Shown: positions 36,516 through 45,875 of the stretch, piece by piece | Numbering within the stretch: position 1 is the first letter of the stretch | How the letters are laid out: every line of letters starts with the position of its first letter | Assembly (NCBI GenBank): GCA_947500055.1 | Contig: CANMQO010000001.1 | Coordinates: 682,001-746,000, forward strand | Length of the DNA stretch: 64,000 nt | Direction of reading: 5' to 3' | From: an uncultured Paracoccaceae bacterium | GTDB taxonomy: Bacteria; Pseudomonadota; Alphaproteobacteria; Rhodobacterales; Rhodobacteraceae | Program-made: the position numbers and the translations under genes | The notes under the pieces: generated by a model | What the model was told of the DNA's origin: nothing | Databases searched by the model: none | Seen by the model: only the letters and a program-made list of their open reading frames with translations

Positions 36516-37831
36516 CAACATCTTTGCTGACCGCTGACGCCCGCACCACGAAGCGCAACAAGGCCGAGGCCCGTTTCAAGGCCTATGGTCTGGGTGCGAT
36601 CATCCTTGCCATGGTGGCGCTGGTGTTTCTGTTGGGGTCTGTCCTTGGCAATGGTCTGAGCGCGTTCCAACAGACCTATATCACACTGGATGTGACCCTG
36701 CCGGAAGAGAAACTCGACAAGTCCGGCGAGCGGGATCTGGCAGTCATGTCCAAGGTGACGACAATCGGATATGCCCCGCTGCTGCGCGACGCGCTGATTG
36801 CTGCGATCGAGGCGCAGGGGATCGAGACCACGCTTTCCAAGAAAGACATTGGCAACTTGATTTCCAAGGAAGCGGCCGCAACGGTGCGCAACCGGGTCCT
36901 GGCCAATCCTGATCTGGTGGGCCAGACGGTGACGTTTGATTTGCTCGCCTCTGGCCGGATTGATGGGTATTTTAAAGACCGCGTGACTATGGAAAGCGCG
37001 GCATTGGACAGTAATACATCACCCGAAGCGCTGATGATTGCTGATGCGCTGAAAGATGCAGGTATGGTTGCGACGAAGTTCAACTGGAACTTCTTTATCT
37101 GGGCCGATGCATCCGATCAGCGACCGGAGGCGGCAGGTCTGGGCGTCGCGATCCTCGGCTCGCTTTACATGATGGCGGTGGTGCTGTGTCTGGCCTTGCC
37201 CATCGGGGTCGCCACGTCGATCTATCTGGAGGAATTCGCGCCCAAGAACCGCTGGACGGATGTTATCGAGGTGAATATCTCGAACCTTGCTGCGGTTCCG
37301 TCGATTGTGTTCGGTATTCTGGGCCTGGCGATTTTCATCAACTTCATGCAATTCAACCAGTCTTCGCCACTTGTCGGGGGGCTCGTGCTGACATTGATGA
37401 CATTACCCACGATCATCATCTCAACCCGCGCGGCGCTGAAGTCGGTGCCCCCGTCGATCCGCGATGCCGCATTAGGTGTGGGCGCATCAAAGATGCAATC
37501 AGTGTTTCACCACGTTTTGCCACTGGCCGCCCCCGGTATTCTGACGGGCACGATTATTGGCCTGGCGCAGGCATTGGGGGAAACCGCCCCGCTATTGCTG
37601 ATCGGGATGGTGGCCTTTGTCCGCGAGTATCCTGCGGCGTTCAGCCCCGATGCCGGTCTGTTTGGTGAACCTGCCGTTGCCCTGCCGGTACAGGTTTATA
37701 ACTGGACGCAACGGTCTGATCCTGCGTTCTTTGAACGGGCCTTTGGGGCTGTCATCACGCTGCTGGTGTTCCTTTTGATCATGAATGCGGTCGCGATTTA
37801 CCTGCGCCGTCGCTTTGAACGTCGCTGGTAA
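36512..37831 (+). CDS. pstA: Phosphate ABC permease PstA with long periplasmic insert
   Basis: A 439-residue PstA. After the first membrane helix (about residues 27-48) come some 160 mostly polar residues, then the permease core from [34 protein letters not shown] with [16 protein letters not shown] and the coupling loop [22 protein letters not shown]. The extra soluble part is typical of a DUF3333-bearing alphaproteobacterial subgroup. It forms the channel with PstC. Confidence 0.94.
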   Translation: MTTSLLTADARTTKRNKAEARFKAYGLGAIILAMVALVFLLGSVLGNGLSAFQQTYITLDVTLPEEKLDKSGERDLAVMSKVTTIGYAPLLRDALIAAIEAQGIETTLSKKDIGNLISKEAAATVRNRVLANPDLVGQTVTFDLLASGRIDGYFKDRVTMESAALDSNTSPEALMIADALKDAGMVATKFNWNFFIWADASDQRPEAAGLGVAILGSLYMMAVVLCLALPIGVATSIYLEEFAPKNRWTDVIEVNISNLAAVPSIVFGILGLAIFINFMQFNQSSPLVGGLVLTLMTLPTIIISTRAALKSVPPSIRDAALGVGASKMQSVFHHVLPLAAPGILTGTIIGLAQALGETAPLLLIGMVAFVREYPAAFSPDAGLFGEPAVALPVQVYNWTQRSDPAFFERAFGAVITLLVFLLIMNAVAIYLRRRFERRW

Positions 37832-37842
37832 TGGAGGTAGTT

Positions 37843-38643
37843 ATGGAAGACATGTATCACGCAGATCGGGCGACAAGCACCATGCAAGACATTAAGATAT
37901 CGGCGAAAAACGTGCAGGTGCATTATGGTGACACGCACGCGATCAAGGACGTGAATGTCGAGATCGCCGATAAAACTGTGACGGCGTTTATCGGCCCCTC
38001 TGGTTGCGGCAAGTCAACATTCCTGCGCTGCATCAACCGGATGAATGATACGATTGATATCTGTCGGGTCGCCGGTGATATCCTGATCGATGGCGAGGAT
38101 ATTTACGACCCCAAGGTCGATCCGGTGCAATTGCGCGCCAAGGTCGGGATGGTGTTTCAAAAACCTAACCCGTTTCCCAAATCGATCTATGACAATGTGG
38201 CCTACGGCCCCAAGATTCATGGGTTGGCCCGCAACAAGGCCGAGCTGGACGAGATTGTTGAAAAATCTCTGCGCAAGGCCGCCCTTTGGAACGAAGCCAA
38301 GGACCGGTTGGACGCGCCGGGGACGGGTCTGTCGGGGGGGCAGCAACAGCGCTTGTGTATCGCGCGGGCCATTGCGACCGCACCGGAGGTGCTGCTGATG
38401 GATGAACCCTGTTCGGCATTGGACCCGATTGCGACGGCCCAGGTTGAGGAACTGATTGACGAGTTGCGCCAAAGCTATTCGGTGGTGATTGTCACCCATT
38501 CGATGCAGCAGGCCGCCCGTGTCAGCCAGAAAACAGCGTTTTTCCATCTGGGTAATCTGGTGGAGTATGATGACACGGACAAGATTTTCACCAACCCCGA
38601 AGACAGCCGCACGGAAAGCTATATTTCCGGCCGGATCGGGTAA
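37843..38643 (+). CDS. pstB: Phosphate ABC ATP-binding protein PstB
   Basis: A 266-residue ATPase with Walker [10 protein letters not shown], PstB-typical [12 protein letters not shown] and [21 protein letters not shown], signature [15 protein letters not shown] and Walker [15 protein letters not shown]. The ATG at 37843 is preferred since GGAGGT lies six bases ahead; the earlier ATG at 37831 overlaps that site. It powers PstCA and is needed for PhoR signalling in known systems. Confidence 0.97.
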   Translation: MEDMYHADRATSTMQDIKISAKNVQVHYGDTHAIKDVNVEIADKTVTAFIGPSGCGKSTFLRCINRMNDTIDICRVAGDILIDGEDIYDPKVDPVQLRAKVGMVFQKPNPFPKSIYDNVAYGPKIHGLARNKAELDEIVEKSLRKAALWNEAKDRLDAPGTGLSGGQQQRLCIARAIATAPEVLLMDEPCSALDPIATAQVEELIDELRQSYSVVIVTHSMQQAARVSQKTAFFHLGNLVEYDDTDKIFTNPEDSRTESYISGRIG

Positions 38644-38654
38644 GGAGCACCGCG

Positions 38655-39362
38655 ATGAACGAACATATTTCATCTGCCTATGACCGCGATCTGCAGGCAA
38701 TCACGACCCTGATCATGAAGATGGGCGGCCTGGTCGAAGAGGCGATCCTGCAAGCGGCCAACTCGCTCACCAATCGCGATGTCGAACTGGCCGAACGCGT
38801 GCGCGATGGCGACAAGGTCATTGATGCCCTTGAATTACAGATCAATGAAGACGCGGCGCGTACCATCGCCTTGCGCGCGCCCGTGTCCAAGGACCTGCGT
38901 TCGATCCTGACGGTCTTGCGACTGGCGGCATCGCTGGAACGGATCGGGGATTACGCCAAAAACATCGCCAAACGCACCAGCGTATTGGTTGAGATGTCGC
39001 CGGTCAGTGGTGCGGATACCGCCCTGCGCCGCATGGCCCGCGAGGTCGAGCAGATGTTGAAAGACACGCTGGACGCCTATGTAAGGGGCGACGCCGAACT
39101 GGCCGAGGATGTGCGCCAGCGCGATCACGAGGTCGATCAGATGTATAACGCATTGTTCCGCGAATTCCTGACCTTCATGATGGAAGACCCACGCAACATC
39201 ACCGCCTGCATGCATCTGCATTTCATGGCCAAGAATATCGAACGGATGGGCGACCTGACCACGAATATGGCCGAGCAGGTGATTTATCTTGTCACCGGCG
39301 AAATGCCTGATGAGGCCCGCCCCAAAAGTGACAAGACCGCATTTGTGACCACCCCGAGCTAG
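38655..39362 (+). CDS. phoU: Phosphate signalling protein PhoU
   Basis: A 235-residue all-helical PhoU with two repeats. Metal-binding-type motifs are seen in ERVRDGDKVIDALE and DVRQRDHEVDQMYNALF, and LRLAASLERIGDYAKNIAKR and HFMAKNIERMGDLTTNMAE are the paired family motifs. It links PstB to PhoR and prevents phosphate over-accumulation. AAGGAG precedes the start. Confidence 0.96.
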   Translation: MNEHISSAYDRDLQAITTLIMKMGGLVEEAILQAANSLTNRDVELAERVRDGDKVIDALELQINEDAARTIALRAPVSKDLRSILTVLRLAASLERIGDYAKNIAKRTSVLVEMSPVSGADTALRRMAREVEQMLKDTLDAYVRGDAELAEDVRQRDHEVDQMYNALFREFLTFMMEDPRNITACMHLHFMAKNIERMGDLTTNMAEQVIYLVTGEMPDEARPKSDKTAFVTTPS

Positions 39363-39368
39363 AATCCG

Positions 39369-40055
39369 ATGTCCCAGCAACCCCATGTCCTTGTTGTCGA
39401 AGACGAACCCGCCCAACGCGAGGTGCTTGCCTATAATCTGGAGGCGGAAGGGTTCCGCGTCACCCGCGCCGAAAACGGTGAAGAGGGGCTGCTTTGCGTG
39501 GAGGAGGACGCCCCGGATGTGATCGTGCTGGATTGGATGATGCCCAACCTGTCAGGGATCGAGGTGTGTCGCCGGTTGAAGATCAAGCCAGAGACCCGCG
39601 CGATACCCATCATCATGCTCTCCGCCCGATCAGAAGAGGTCGACAAGGTCCGCGGTCTGGAAACCGGTGCCGATGATTACGTGGTCAAACCCTATTCGGT
39701 GTCCGAATTGCTGGCCCGTGTGCGCAGCCAGTTGCGCCGTGTGCGCCCCGCCACGGTGGGTCAGGTGCTGACCTATGATGATATTGTTTTGGACGCTGAG
39801 ACCCACAGGGTGACCCGCGCGGATACAAATCTGAAACTCGGCCCGACCGAGTTCCGCCTTCTGAGCACGTTTATGGAAAAGCCGGGTCGCGTCTGGTCGC
39901 GCGACATGCTGCTTGACCGGGTCTGGGGCCGCGACATCTATGTCGACACGCGGACCGTGGATGTCCATGTCGGCCGTTTGCGCAAGGTGCTGACGCAACA
40001 CGGGGGCAGCGACCCCGTGCGCACTGTGCGTGGGGCAGGCTACGCGCTGGGGTAG
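39369..40055 (+). CDS. phoB: Phosphate response regulator PhoB
   Basis: A 228-residue OmpR-family regulator with receiver Asp55 (IVLDWMMP), Lys in VVKPYSVSELLARV, and a winged helix with LGPTEFRLLSTFMEKPGRVWSR and DVHVGRLRKVL. It should bind the 11-bp repeats upstream of pstS. The gene is last in the operon, so it is likely autoregulated through the Pho box. Confidence 0.96.
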   Translation: MSQQPHVLVVEDEPAQREVLAYNLEAEGFRVTRAENGEEGLLCVEEDAPDVIVLDWMMPNLSGIEVCRRLKIKPETRAIPIIMLSARSEEVDKVRGLETGADDYVVKPYSVSELLARVRSQLRRVRPATVGQVLTYDDIVLDAETHRVTRADTNLKLGPTEFRLLSTFMEKPGRVWSRDMLLDRVWGRDIYVDTRTVDVHVGRLRKVLTQHGGSDPVRTVRGAGYALG

Positions 40056-40088
40056 GGTGGCGTCGCACATGAACTGCGCAGCGCCACC
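40056..40088 (+). terminator. Weak hairpin directly after phoB
   Basis: GGTGGCG and CGCCACC arms start just after the phoB stop and enclose 19 bases with some further pairing. No T-run follows, so it may be a Rho-dependent or stabilising 3' structure. Confidence 0.35.
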
Positions 40089-40146
40089 GGGATCATGATA
40101 TCCGTGCCAAACGCTGTAGTCAGTAAAAGGCCGGGGTGCGTTGTGG

Positions 40147-40935
40147 TTACTCAACGACAAATGCGCCGGTTTCGACGTAGTCCGTGCCACTGATGGTATG
40201 CGTGAGGTGAACGCCACCGACGGCTTCTTCCGCGTTGGCGCCTGTCAACAATCCGAGGTATTCACCAGCGGCAGCTGTGGCTCCAGCAATGCTACTTCCA
40301 CCACCTGTCGTGGTACCCGAAAACTGACCGTCTACAATGGAACCCTCGACAAGCACGATATCGGCGAAGGTTTCTGAACTGAAGTGATTTTCACGGTCCG
40401 TAATCATGCCATCCACTGATGAGTCAGCGAAATCAACATTTAAGGTAGCAGCACCCGTTACCAGTCGGCTGCCCGATAGGCCGGATGCAGTTACAAACCA
40501 TGATGCGTAGTCGCCGGTATAAGTTGCAGTTCCCGTTACTGGAACCACGGTATCACCGGTTCTCTCCATGAAAGCGCCGGATACGCTCAGACTGGTGCTA
40601 GGGCTAGTAACAACCGCGACGCGACCTCCTCCGGACGATGTTTCGGCGCCGCTTCCGTAGTGCTGGCCTGTTGAAGACACATAGTAGCCGGCGAATCCGG
40701 GTGTGTCGTAAAAGGCGCGGGCGGCGAGTTCCCTGGTGGTGACACCGTCTGTCACCGTCAACACATTTGTGGCTTCGTCATAATCGACAGTCACCATTGA
40801 TGGGACGATGCCCATCGACACCTGCGCCGCAGCCACAGTTTCAGGAGAGGGGGTTTCGGGATCGGAACCTCCCCCGCCGCTGCATCCGGCAACTGTCAAC
40901 AAGCTCAGGGATATAAATGTAAAACCGTTCTTCAT
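40147..40935 (-). CDS. Transferrin-binding-protein-like surface lipoprotein
   Basis: A 262-residue lipoprotein. The signal peptide ends in the lipobox LTVAGC, giving lipidated Cys18, followed by a Gly/Ser/Pro linker. The C-terminal half (GTATYTGDYASWFV, LNVDFADSSVDGMI, DGQFSGTTTGGG, EYLGLLTG) has the alternating beta-strand pattern of the TbpB/factor-H-binding-type beta barrel. Such proteins bind ligands or metals at the outer surface, in some cases exported by Slam, which I do not see here. AGGAG precedes the ATG. Lower GC and flanking gene-poor DNA hint at an accessory gene. Confidence 0.7.
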   Translation of the reverse strand: MKNGFTFISLSLLTVAGCSGGGGSDPETPSPETVAAAQVSMGIVPSMVTVDYDEATNVLTVTDGVTTRELAARAFYDTPGFAGYYVSSTGQHYGSGAETSSGGGRVAVVTSPSTSLSVSGAFMERTGDTVVPVTGTATYTGDYASWFVTASGLSGSRLVTGAATLNVDFADSSVDGMITDRENHFSSETFADIVLVEGSIVDGQFSGTTTGGGSSIAGATAAAGEYLGLLTGANAEEAVGGVHLTHTISGTDYVETGAFVVE

Positions 40936-41439
40936 CGTTAACTCCTAGTTAAAAAAACTGATTAAAGGGGGTCGTTAATAAAGGTTAATTTAGTTTGGCG
41001 GAGGTGTTTCTGGCAATGCTTTTGTTAAGTATCTGTTATAAATGGTAAAATAATGTGTGCCACAACGTGGGGTTGCCAGCGGTATCTGCCGAATTCGTTA
41101 ACGCTGGCCGCTTAGTTGGTACAAATGGTTTATGTCGCGGCGCAGCGACATACGTTCTGAGCGGTGACCGATTGCGCACATGCCCGGTCGGAATTGCTCC
41201 GCCCCCGAGCGATCCGTCCGATCCTCACAAACCGAAGAACAGTAGAGTGGTCAACGTGGCTTAGTAACGGCTTCCCGTAGATTTTCGGGGGTGAATATCA
41301 AAACATATCGACTTGGCAGTCACGCTAATGCGCCAGTCAACCATGATAGGGGCGTCGGCGAAGATGACATCAACCGCTATCTATTCTGTCACAACACGAT
41401 GACGTGCAAGTTTCGCTTGATGGGAGACTGCCGCCGTCT
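40936..41439. other. 504-bp stretch with no supported gene
   Basis: The part nearest the lipoprotein gene is AT-rich and probably holds its promoter. Two short plus-strand frames (41055-41264 and 41291-41512) have no clear ribosome site, no recognisable motif, and the second runs antisense to the next gene. I see no repeat ends or RNA gene. Confidence 0.5.
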
Positions 41440-41670
41440 TCATTCGTCGCTATCGGCGTCGTTGACCGCATTCACGATCAGGAAAGCAGCGAGAATACCG
41501 GCGACGATATAGGTGGCGTTCAGCGACACGGTTCTGGCCGCATCCGATTCCCAGCGATCAGATGCAGGTTCGGGTGCGCCTGAGCTGTTGGTTGCAAGCC
41601 CATCCGCCTGACTGATCCCTGCTGTGCAGAGCAATGCCGCAACGATGGCGAGAGTTGTGAATTTGCGCAT
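41440..41670 (-). CDS. Small protein with signal peptide and C-terminal membrane helix
   Basis: A 76-residue protein: a signal peptide (RKFTTLAIVAALLCTAGISQA), about 25 polar residues, then a hydrophobic helix (TYIVAGILAAFLIVNAV) and an acidic tail. The ATG at 41670 has AAGGG seven bases upstream; one two codons earlier is too close to it. No domain recognised. It would be an inner-membrane peptide with its middle part in the periplasm. Confidence 0.65.
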   Translation of the reverse strand: MRKFTTLAIVAALLCTAGISQADGLATNSSGAPEPASDRWESDAARTVSLNATYIVAGILAAFLIVNAVNDADSDE

Positions 41671-41725
41671 ATTCATCCCTTTTCTTTGGTCCCGACGCTA
41701 TCAGACAGGTGCCTGAGTGCAATTG

Positions 41726-43129
41726 CTATTCGCTGCTCCATGGCCCGTGATGTCCGGTGCCGCCATCGGTCCGGGCGAAGCCATGGGCGCCGAAAAAGTC
41801 GCGCTGGCCCTGGATCATGTTGGCGGTGCCGCGTGCGGTGCGCATCGCGTCGAAATAGGCCAGCCCGGATGACAGCGCGGGCAGGGCGATGCCGTGCAGG
41901 GCTGCCTGGGCAACGACCTGCCGTAACGCGTCGTGATTGGATTTGAGCGTATCGGCGAAGGTGGGTGCGAACATCAGGTTGCGGTCCGGATCATCCTGCA
42001 GTGCGCTGGCCATGTCATCCAGCATGGCGGAACGGATGATACAACCTGCGCGCCAGACCTTTGCAATCTCGGGCAGGGGCAGCGTCCAGCCGAATTCATC
42101 GGATGCCTTTGCGATCATGTCGAACCCTTGCGCGTAGCACAGGATTTTGCCGGCGATCAGCGCCTGTTCCAGCGTTTCGACCGACAATGTATCATGTGGG
42201 ATGTGACGTGGTGCTGTGCCGAACAATGCCTCACCTGCGGCACGCCTGTCGCGCTGCGATGACAGGTTGCGCGCGACAACGGCGGCCTCGATTGCGGGAA
42301 TAGGGGCTGCGAGATGCTGCGCCTCGATCACGGTCCAGCGACCGGTGCCTTTCTGGCCTGCGGCATCGACAATGACCTCCAGCATGGGCTGGCCCGTCTT
42401 GGGGTCCGTGGCTGCGGCCACCTTGCCCGATATCTCGATCAGGTAGGATTGCAGTGAGCCCTTGTCCCATGCAGCGAAATGGTCGGCGATAGCACTGTGA
42501 TCAAGGCCCAGACCATCGCGCATGAGCCCGTAAACCTCTGCAATCATTTGCATATCGGCATATTCGATGCCGTTATGGACGGCCTTGACGAAATGCCCGG
42601 CCCCTTCTTCGCCCATCCAAGTGGCGCAGGCCGTGCCTTTGTGTTCGGCAGCGATGGCGGTCAGGATATGCGCGACGCGGTCCCAATGGGCGCGTTTGCC
42701 GCCGCCCATGATGGAGGGGCCGAAGCGCGCGCCTTCTTCACCGCCTGACACGCCGATGCCCAGAAAGGGCAGGTCGCCCGCATCACGTGCCCGTCGGTTT
42801 GTGTCGTGGAAATTGGCGTTGCCCGCGTCAATGATCATGTCGTCATCATCCAGCAGTGGGCGCAGGGCGGCGATCTGATCGTCTACCGCATCGCCTGCAG
42901 GGACCATCAGGATGATCGCGCGGGGTTTGTCGATGGCCGCAACAAGCTCTTTCAGGCTTTCGGTCGGAGTAATCCGGTCGGCCAGATCACCGGCAGCTTT
43001 GTGGAAATCGTGGGTTCGTTCCGTTGTCCTGTTCCACACCGCGATGTCAAACCCTTTATCGGCGATGTTCAACGCCAGTGCAGCCCCCATAGTGCCAAGG
43101 CCAATCAAACCGATTTCTGCGTTGCTCAT
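41726..43129 (-). CDS. gnd: 6-phosphogluconate dehydrogenase (decarboxylating)
   Basis: A 467-residue enzyme of the oxidative pentose phosphate pathway converting 6-phosphogluconate to ribulose 5-phosphate with NADP. The Rossmann start IGLIGLGTMGAALALNIAD, VSGGEEGARFGPSIMGGG, HFVKAVHNGIEYADMQMIAE and QKGTGRWTV are conserved. The family ending GQRDFFGAHGFARTD is present. Length is canonical for the long form. Confidence 0.97.
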   Translation of the reverse strand: MSNAEIGLIGLGTMGAALALNIADKGFDIAVWNRTTERTHDFHKAAGDLADRITPTESLKELVAAIDKPRAIILMVPAGDAVDDQIAALRPLLDDDDMIIDAGNANFHDTNRRARDAGDLPFLGIGVSGGEEGARFGPSIMGGGKRAHWDRVAHILTAIAAEHKGTACATWMGEEGAGHFVKAVHNGIEYADMQMIAEVYGLMRDGLGLDHSAIADHFAAWDKGSLQSYLIEISGKVAAATDPKTGQPMLEVIVDAAGQKGTGRWTVIEAQHLAAPIPAIEAAVVARNLSSQRDRRAAGEALFGTAPRHIPHDTLSVETLEQALIAGKILCYAQGFDMIAKASDEFGWTLPLPEIAKVWRAGCIIRSAMLDDMASALQDDPDRNLMFAPTFADTLKSNHDALRQVVAQAALHGIALPALSSGLAYFDAMRTARGTANMIQGQRDFFGAHGFARTDGGTGHHGPWSSE

Positions 43130-43315
43130 ACCCGTGATCCTTGCCTGTTATGTTGCGGTGGGTATAGGGGCTATCGGGCCGGTTGAAAACGGGGGCGGCA
43201 AATAGAACACGTGGATTTGTGTTTTGTAGGTGCCACGTGACGCATGATTGTGGGGTAAATTGATACCTAAATGTTAAGATATTGTTTTTGCTTTATATTA
43301 TGGCGTGTTTGCCGC

Positions 43316-43343
43316 TTGACTGTAAATTCACCCTCTCTATAAC
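43316..43343 (+). promoter_or_regulatory. Promoter of rplM-rpsI
   Basis: TTGACT (43316-43321), a 16-bp spacer and TATAAC (43338-43343) form a good sigma70-type promoter 53 bp ahead of rplM. A TA-rich stretch precedes it, which may act as an UP element. Confidence 0.7.
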
Positions 43344-43395
43344 ACCGCAATCCGAATGATGTGGGCGTGGCCCACCCCAACCGAATTGGTGAGAT

Positions 43396-43857
43396 ATGAA
43401 AACCTTTACCGCAACTCCGGCGGATATCGACAAGAAATGGATCCTGATCGACGCTGAAGGCGTTGTTCTGGGCCGTCTTGCATCGATCGTCGCGATGCGC
43501 TTGCGTGGCAAGCACAAACCATCCTTCACGCCGCACATGGATATGGGCGACAACGTGATTGTCATCAACGCTGAAAAAATCCAGATGACTGGCAACAAGC
43601 GTGATGAGAAATATTACTGGCACACCGGCCATCCCGGCGGGATCAAATCCAAGACCAAGGCCGAAATCCTGGAAGGCGCGCATCCTGAGCGCGTTGTCAT
43701 GAAAGCCGTTCAGCGCATGCTGCCCGGTGGCAAGCTGAGCCGCAAGCAAATGACAAACCTGCGCGTTTTCGCAGGCACTGAGCATGGCATGGAAGCACAG
43801 AAGCCCGAAGTTCTGGATGTTGCATCCATGAACAAAAAGAACACGAGGACTGCATAA
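43396..43857 (+). CDS. rplM: 50S ribosomal protein L13
   Basis: A 153-residue L13. [42 protein letters not shown] and [10 protein letters not shown] are diagnostic. The C-terminal end is a little longer than in E. coli. The stop and the rpsI start share a base (TAATG), the standard rplM-rpsI operon. Confidence 0.98.
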   Translation: MKTFTATPADIDKKWILIDAEGVVLGRLASIVAMRLRGKHKPSFTPHMDMGDNVIVINAEKIQMTGNKRDEKYYWHTGHPGGIKSKTKAEILEGAHPERVVMKAVQRMLPGGKLSRKQMTNLRVFAGTEHGMEAQKPEVLDVASMNKKNTRTA

Positions 43858-44354
43858 TGGCCGATCAAGTAAACTCGCTCGAAGAGCTGGGCCAAGTCGC
43901 TGAAGGCGTTGAAGCGCCCGAAGCTGTTGTTGAAGCGGCTGCCCCACGCGAGCCCGTCCGTGATGAGTTGGGACGGTCTTATGCCACTGGCAAGCGGAAG
44001 GATGCGGTTGCCCGCGTCTGGATCAAGCCGGGTTCCGGCAAGGTCACCGTGAACGGCAAGGACATGAACACGTATTTCGCCCGTCCCGTTCTGCAGATGA
44101 TCCTGGCACAGCCGTTTTCGGTTGCCGGTGTCACAGGCCAGTTCGACGTGGTTGCCACCGTCAAGGGCGGCGGCTTGTCAGGTCAGGCTGGTGCGGTGAA
44201 GCATGGCGTGTCCAAGGCGCTGCAGCTTTATGATCCGACATTGCGCGCAGCCCTGAAAGCTGCCGGCTTCCTGACCCGCGACAGCCGCGTGGTGGAACGC
44301 AAGAAATACGGTAAGCGCAAGGCGCGCCGGAGCTTCCAGTTCTCCAAGCGTTAA
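43857..44354 (+). CDS. rpsI: 30S ribosomal protein S9
   Basis: A 165-residue S9. An acidic N-terminal extension of about 38 residues, common in alphaproteobacteria, precedes the conserved [20 protein letters not shown]. The C terminus [16 protein letters not shown] reaches the ribosomal P site in known structures. A strong terminator follows. Confidence 0.98.
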   Translation: MADQVNSLEELGQVAEGVEAPEAVVEAAAPREPVRDELGRSYATGKRKDAVARVWIKPGSGKVTVNGKDMNTYFARPVLQMILAQPFSVAGVTGQFDVVATVKGGGLSGQAGAVKHGVSKALQLYDPTLRAALKAAGFLTRDSRVVERKKYGKRKARRSFQFSKR

Positions 44355-44373
44355 TCGCTCTCCGAATTTTTAC

Positions 44374-44404
44374 AAAAAGGGCGGTCCCATGGGCCGCCCT
44401 TTTT
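44374..44404 (+). terminator. Rho-independent terminator of rplM-rpsI
   Basis: AAAAAGGGCGG pairs with CCGCCCTTTTT around a 9-base loop that can pair further (CCC/GGG), and it ends in a T-run. It lies 20 bases after the rpsI stop. Confidence 0.92.
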
Positions 44405-44513
44405 GCTGCGTTAGGCCGGGCCGCATACACGTTGCGCCCGTCACCGTTGGATCATTTGAGAATAGCGCGACTTACGAGACGTCGGCTGAGCGGACGGAGT
44501 TGACCTTCGATAG

Positions 44514-44711
44514 CTGAGATCCAACGGCGGCTTTCGATTGGGCGGACTCACAAACCTGTGTATTGAAGTCTTAAATATAGAAACTGAAAGCTGGGTGGGG
44601 TCTTCGGTGCGGTCGCATCGCGGACGAGAGCCCCCAGTGATCAGTACTGCGATTGCGACGAATTTCGACCAGGCAAGAAGGGGTGTGAGTAATGTGGGAG
44701 CAACAAAATGA
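44514..44711 (+). pseudogene. Possible 3' remnant of a gene coupled to the immunity-like gene
   Basis: This frame is open for about 65 codons and ends in a TGA overlapping the next ATG (AAAATGAG). It begins directly after in-frame stops and has no convincing start codon. The deduced end (PPVISTAIATNFDQARRGVSN) looks protein-like but I do not recognise it. Immunity genes usually sit directly after their toxin, so this may be the last piece of a lost toxin or effector gene. It could also be chance. Confidence 0.3.
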
Positions 44712-45349
44712 GTAGCTATGTTTGGGTGAGCCACACTGGAGCCAATAGATACAGACATTTTGACTTTGGATTGCCACATACGATGACTTTGGAAGAGCGT
44801 GTTGCGATGTCCGATAGTATCGATCTTGATTCACGAATTGGACTATCACTACCCTCTGACAGATTCCCGAATACTCTGGAGAGCATTGGTAGAGGCAGCA
44901 AGCTACCAATTATTCTGCCTGATTACATAAATTGGATGTGCCCGGTGGTATCGGAAAAGCTGGCAGATACTCTGCGGACAGGCGATCTGGGCGCTTCCAA
45001 TTTCTATCCGGTATCTCTGAAACGTCTTGACACAGGTGCAACCTTCACTCAGATATTTTTCATTCTAAATATTGCTGTATGTAAACATGCTCTGCAGCCG
45101 GACAGGTCATCAGGTCTTCGCGAGCGCATGATGGCTCAAACTGTGAAGCAGCGGGAATTCAATCTGAAGGCGACGGTGTCGAATGACGAACTGGTACTAA
45201 GCTCATCTTGCTTGGGTGGGCCCGACATTTGGGTCGATCCAATGCTACCGCAAGAAACCTTCTTTGTTAGTGATCGGCTTTACCGGTCGTTGGAAAGCGA
45301 GAATCTATCAAAGCCTCTCGATTTTGTTCGTTGTTGCGTGAGCGATTGA
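44708..45349 (+). CDS. Imm11/DUF1629-like putative immunity protein
   Basis: A 213-residue soluble protein. The middle section (LPIILPDYINWMCPVVSEKLADTL, FYPVSL, FFILNIAVCKHALQPDRSS) resembles the DUF1629/Imm11 family that protects against polymorphic toxins; I judge this by eye. GGGAG lies seven bases ahead of the ATG. Its base composition and codon use are clearly more AT-rich than the ribosomal operon before it, which suggests transfer. No intact toxin gene is present, only the short upstream remnant. Confidence 0.5.
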   Translation: MSSYVWVSHTGANRYRHFDFGLPHTMTLEERVAMSDSIDLDSRIGLSLPSDRFPNTLESIGRGSKLPIILPDYINWMCPVVSEKLADTLRTGDLGASNFYPVSLKRLDTGATFTQIFFILNIAVCKHALQPDRSSGLRERMMAQTVKQREFNLKATVSNDELVLSSSCLGGPDIWVDPMLPQETFFVSDRLYRSLESENLSKPLDFVRCCVSD

Positions 45350-45518
45350 TCATTCACCTCCGGTAGGTGACATGGAGCAGGAAACATGCATGAACTTGAG
45401 AGAACGCACTTTAGAACTAAGTCACCCGTCTTATAGCAAAGCCGACACTCCAGCAGCCCGCAGCAGATGTAAAAATAGGGCTCAAACAGGCCATCCGCAT
45501 TACTAAGGGAAGGCGTCT

Positions 45519-45755
45519 CTAAAACGCCTTGAACGTCAACGTCGTCAGCGACCGTTCGATCCCGTTGATATCCAGCAGGTTTTCGTTGACGAACTTGCCC
45601 ACATCTTCGCCTTCGGGAATGTAAAGCTTCATCAGGAGATCATAATCGCCGCTGGTCGAGTACAGTTCTGAATGGATTTCGCGCAGGGCGATTTCATCGG
45701 CGACGTTGTAGGTGGTGCCGGGTTTGCAGCGGATCTGGATAAAAACGCAGGTCAT
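45519..45755 (-). CDS. Stand-alone Lrp/AsnC ligand-binding (RAM) domain protein
   Basis: A 78-residue protein that corresponds to the C-terminal RAM domain of Lrp/AsnC regulators: VFIQIRCKPGTTYNVADEIA, then EIHSELYSTSGDYDLLMKLY. No helix-turn-helix is present, so it cannot bind DNA by itself. Such proteins may sense amino acids or form mixed oligomers with full-length Lrp proteins. The ATG at 45755 has AGGA upstream. It is divergent from the polyamine-type transporter set. Confidence 0.88.
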   Translation of the reverse strand: MTCVFIQIRCKPGTTYNVADEIALREIHSELYSTSGDYDLLMKLYIPEGEDVGKFVNENLLDINGIERSLTTLTFKAF

Positions 45756-45875
45756 TTGGGAATCCTGGGGCGATGAGGTTGGCGCGACCATAGCCGTTGT
45801 ATCACGTGATGCAAATTCCGCGTGAGGGGCGAGTTGCGTATTGATCTTTTGCGTCGGGCAAGAAACCATCGGGGG

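Noticed and set aside
41055..41512. Two short plus-strand frames (69 and 73 aa)
   Set aside because: No ribosome site, no recognisable motif, and the second runs antisense to the signal-peptide gene at 41440-41670.
44405..44513. tRNA, insertion-sequence end or attachment site after the rpsI terminator
   Set aside because: No cloverleaf, no terminal inverted repeat and no direct repeat flanking the low-GC gene could be found by eye.
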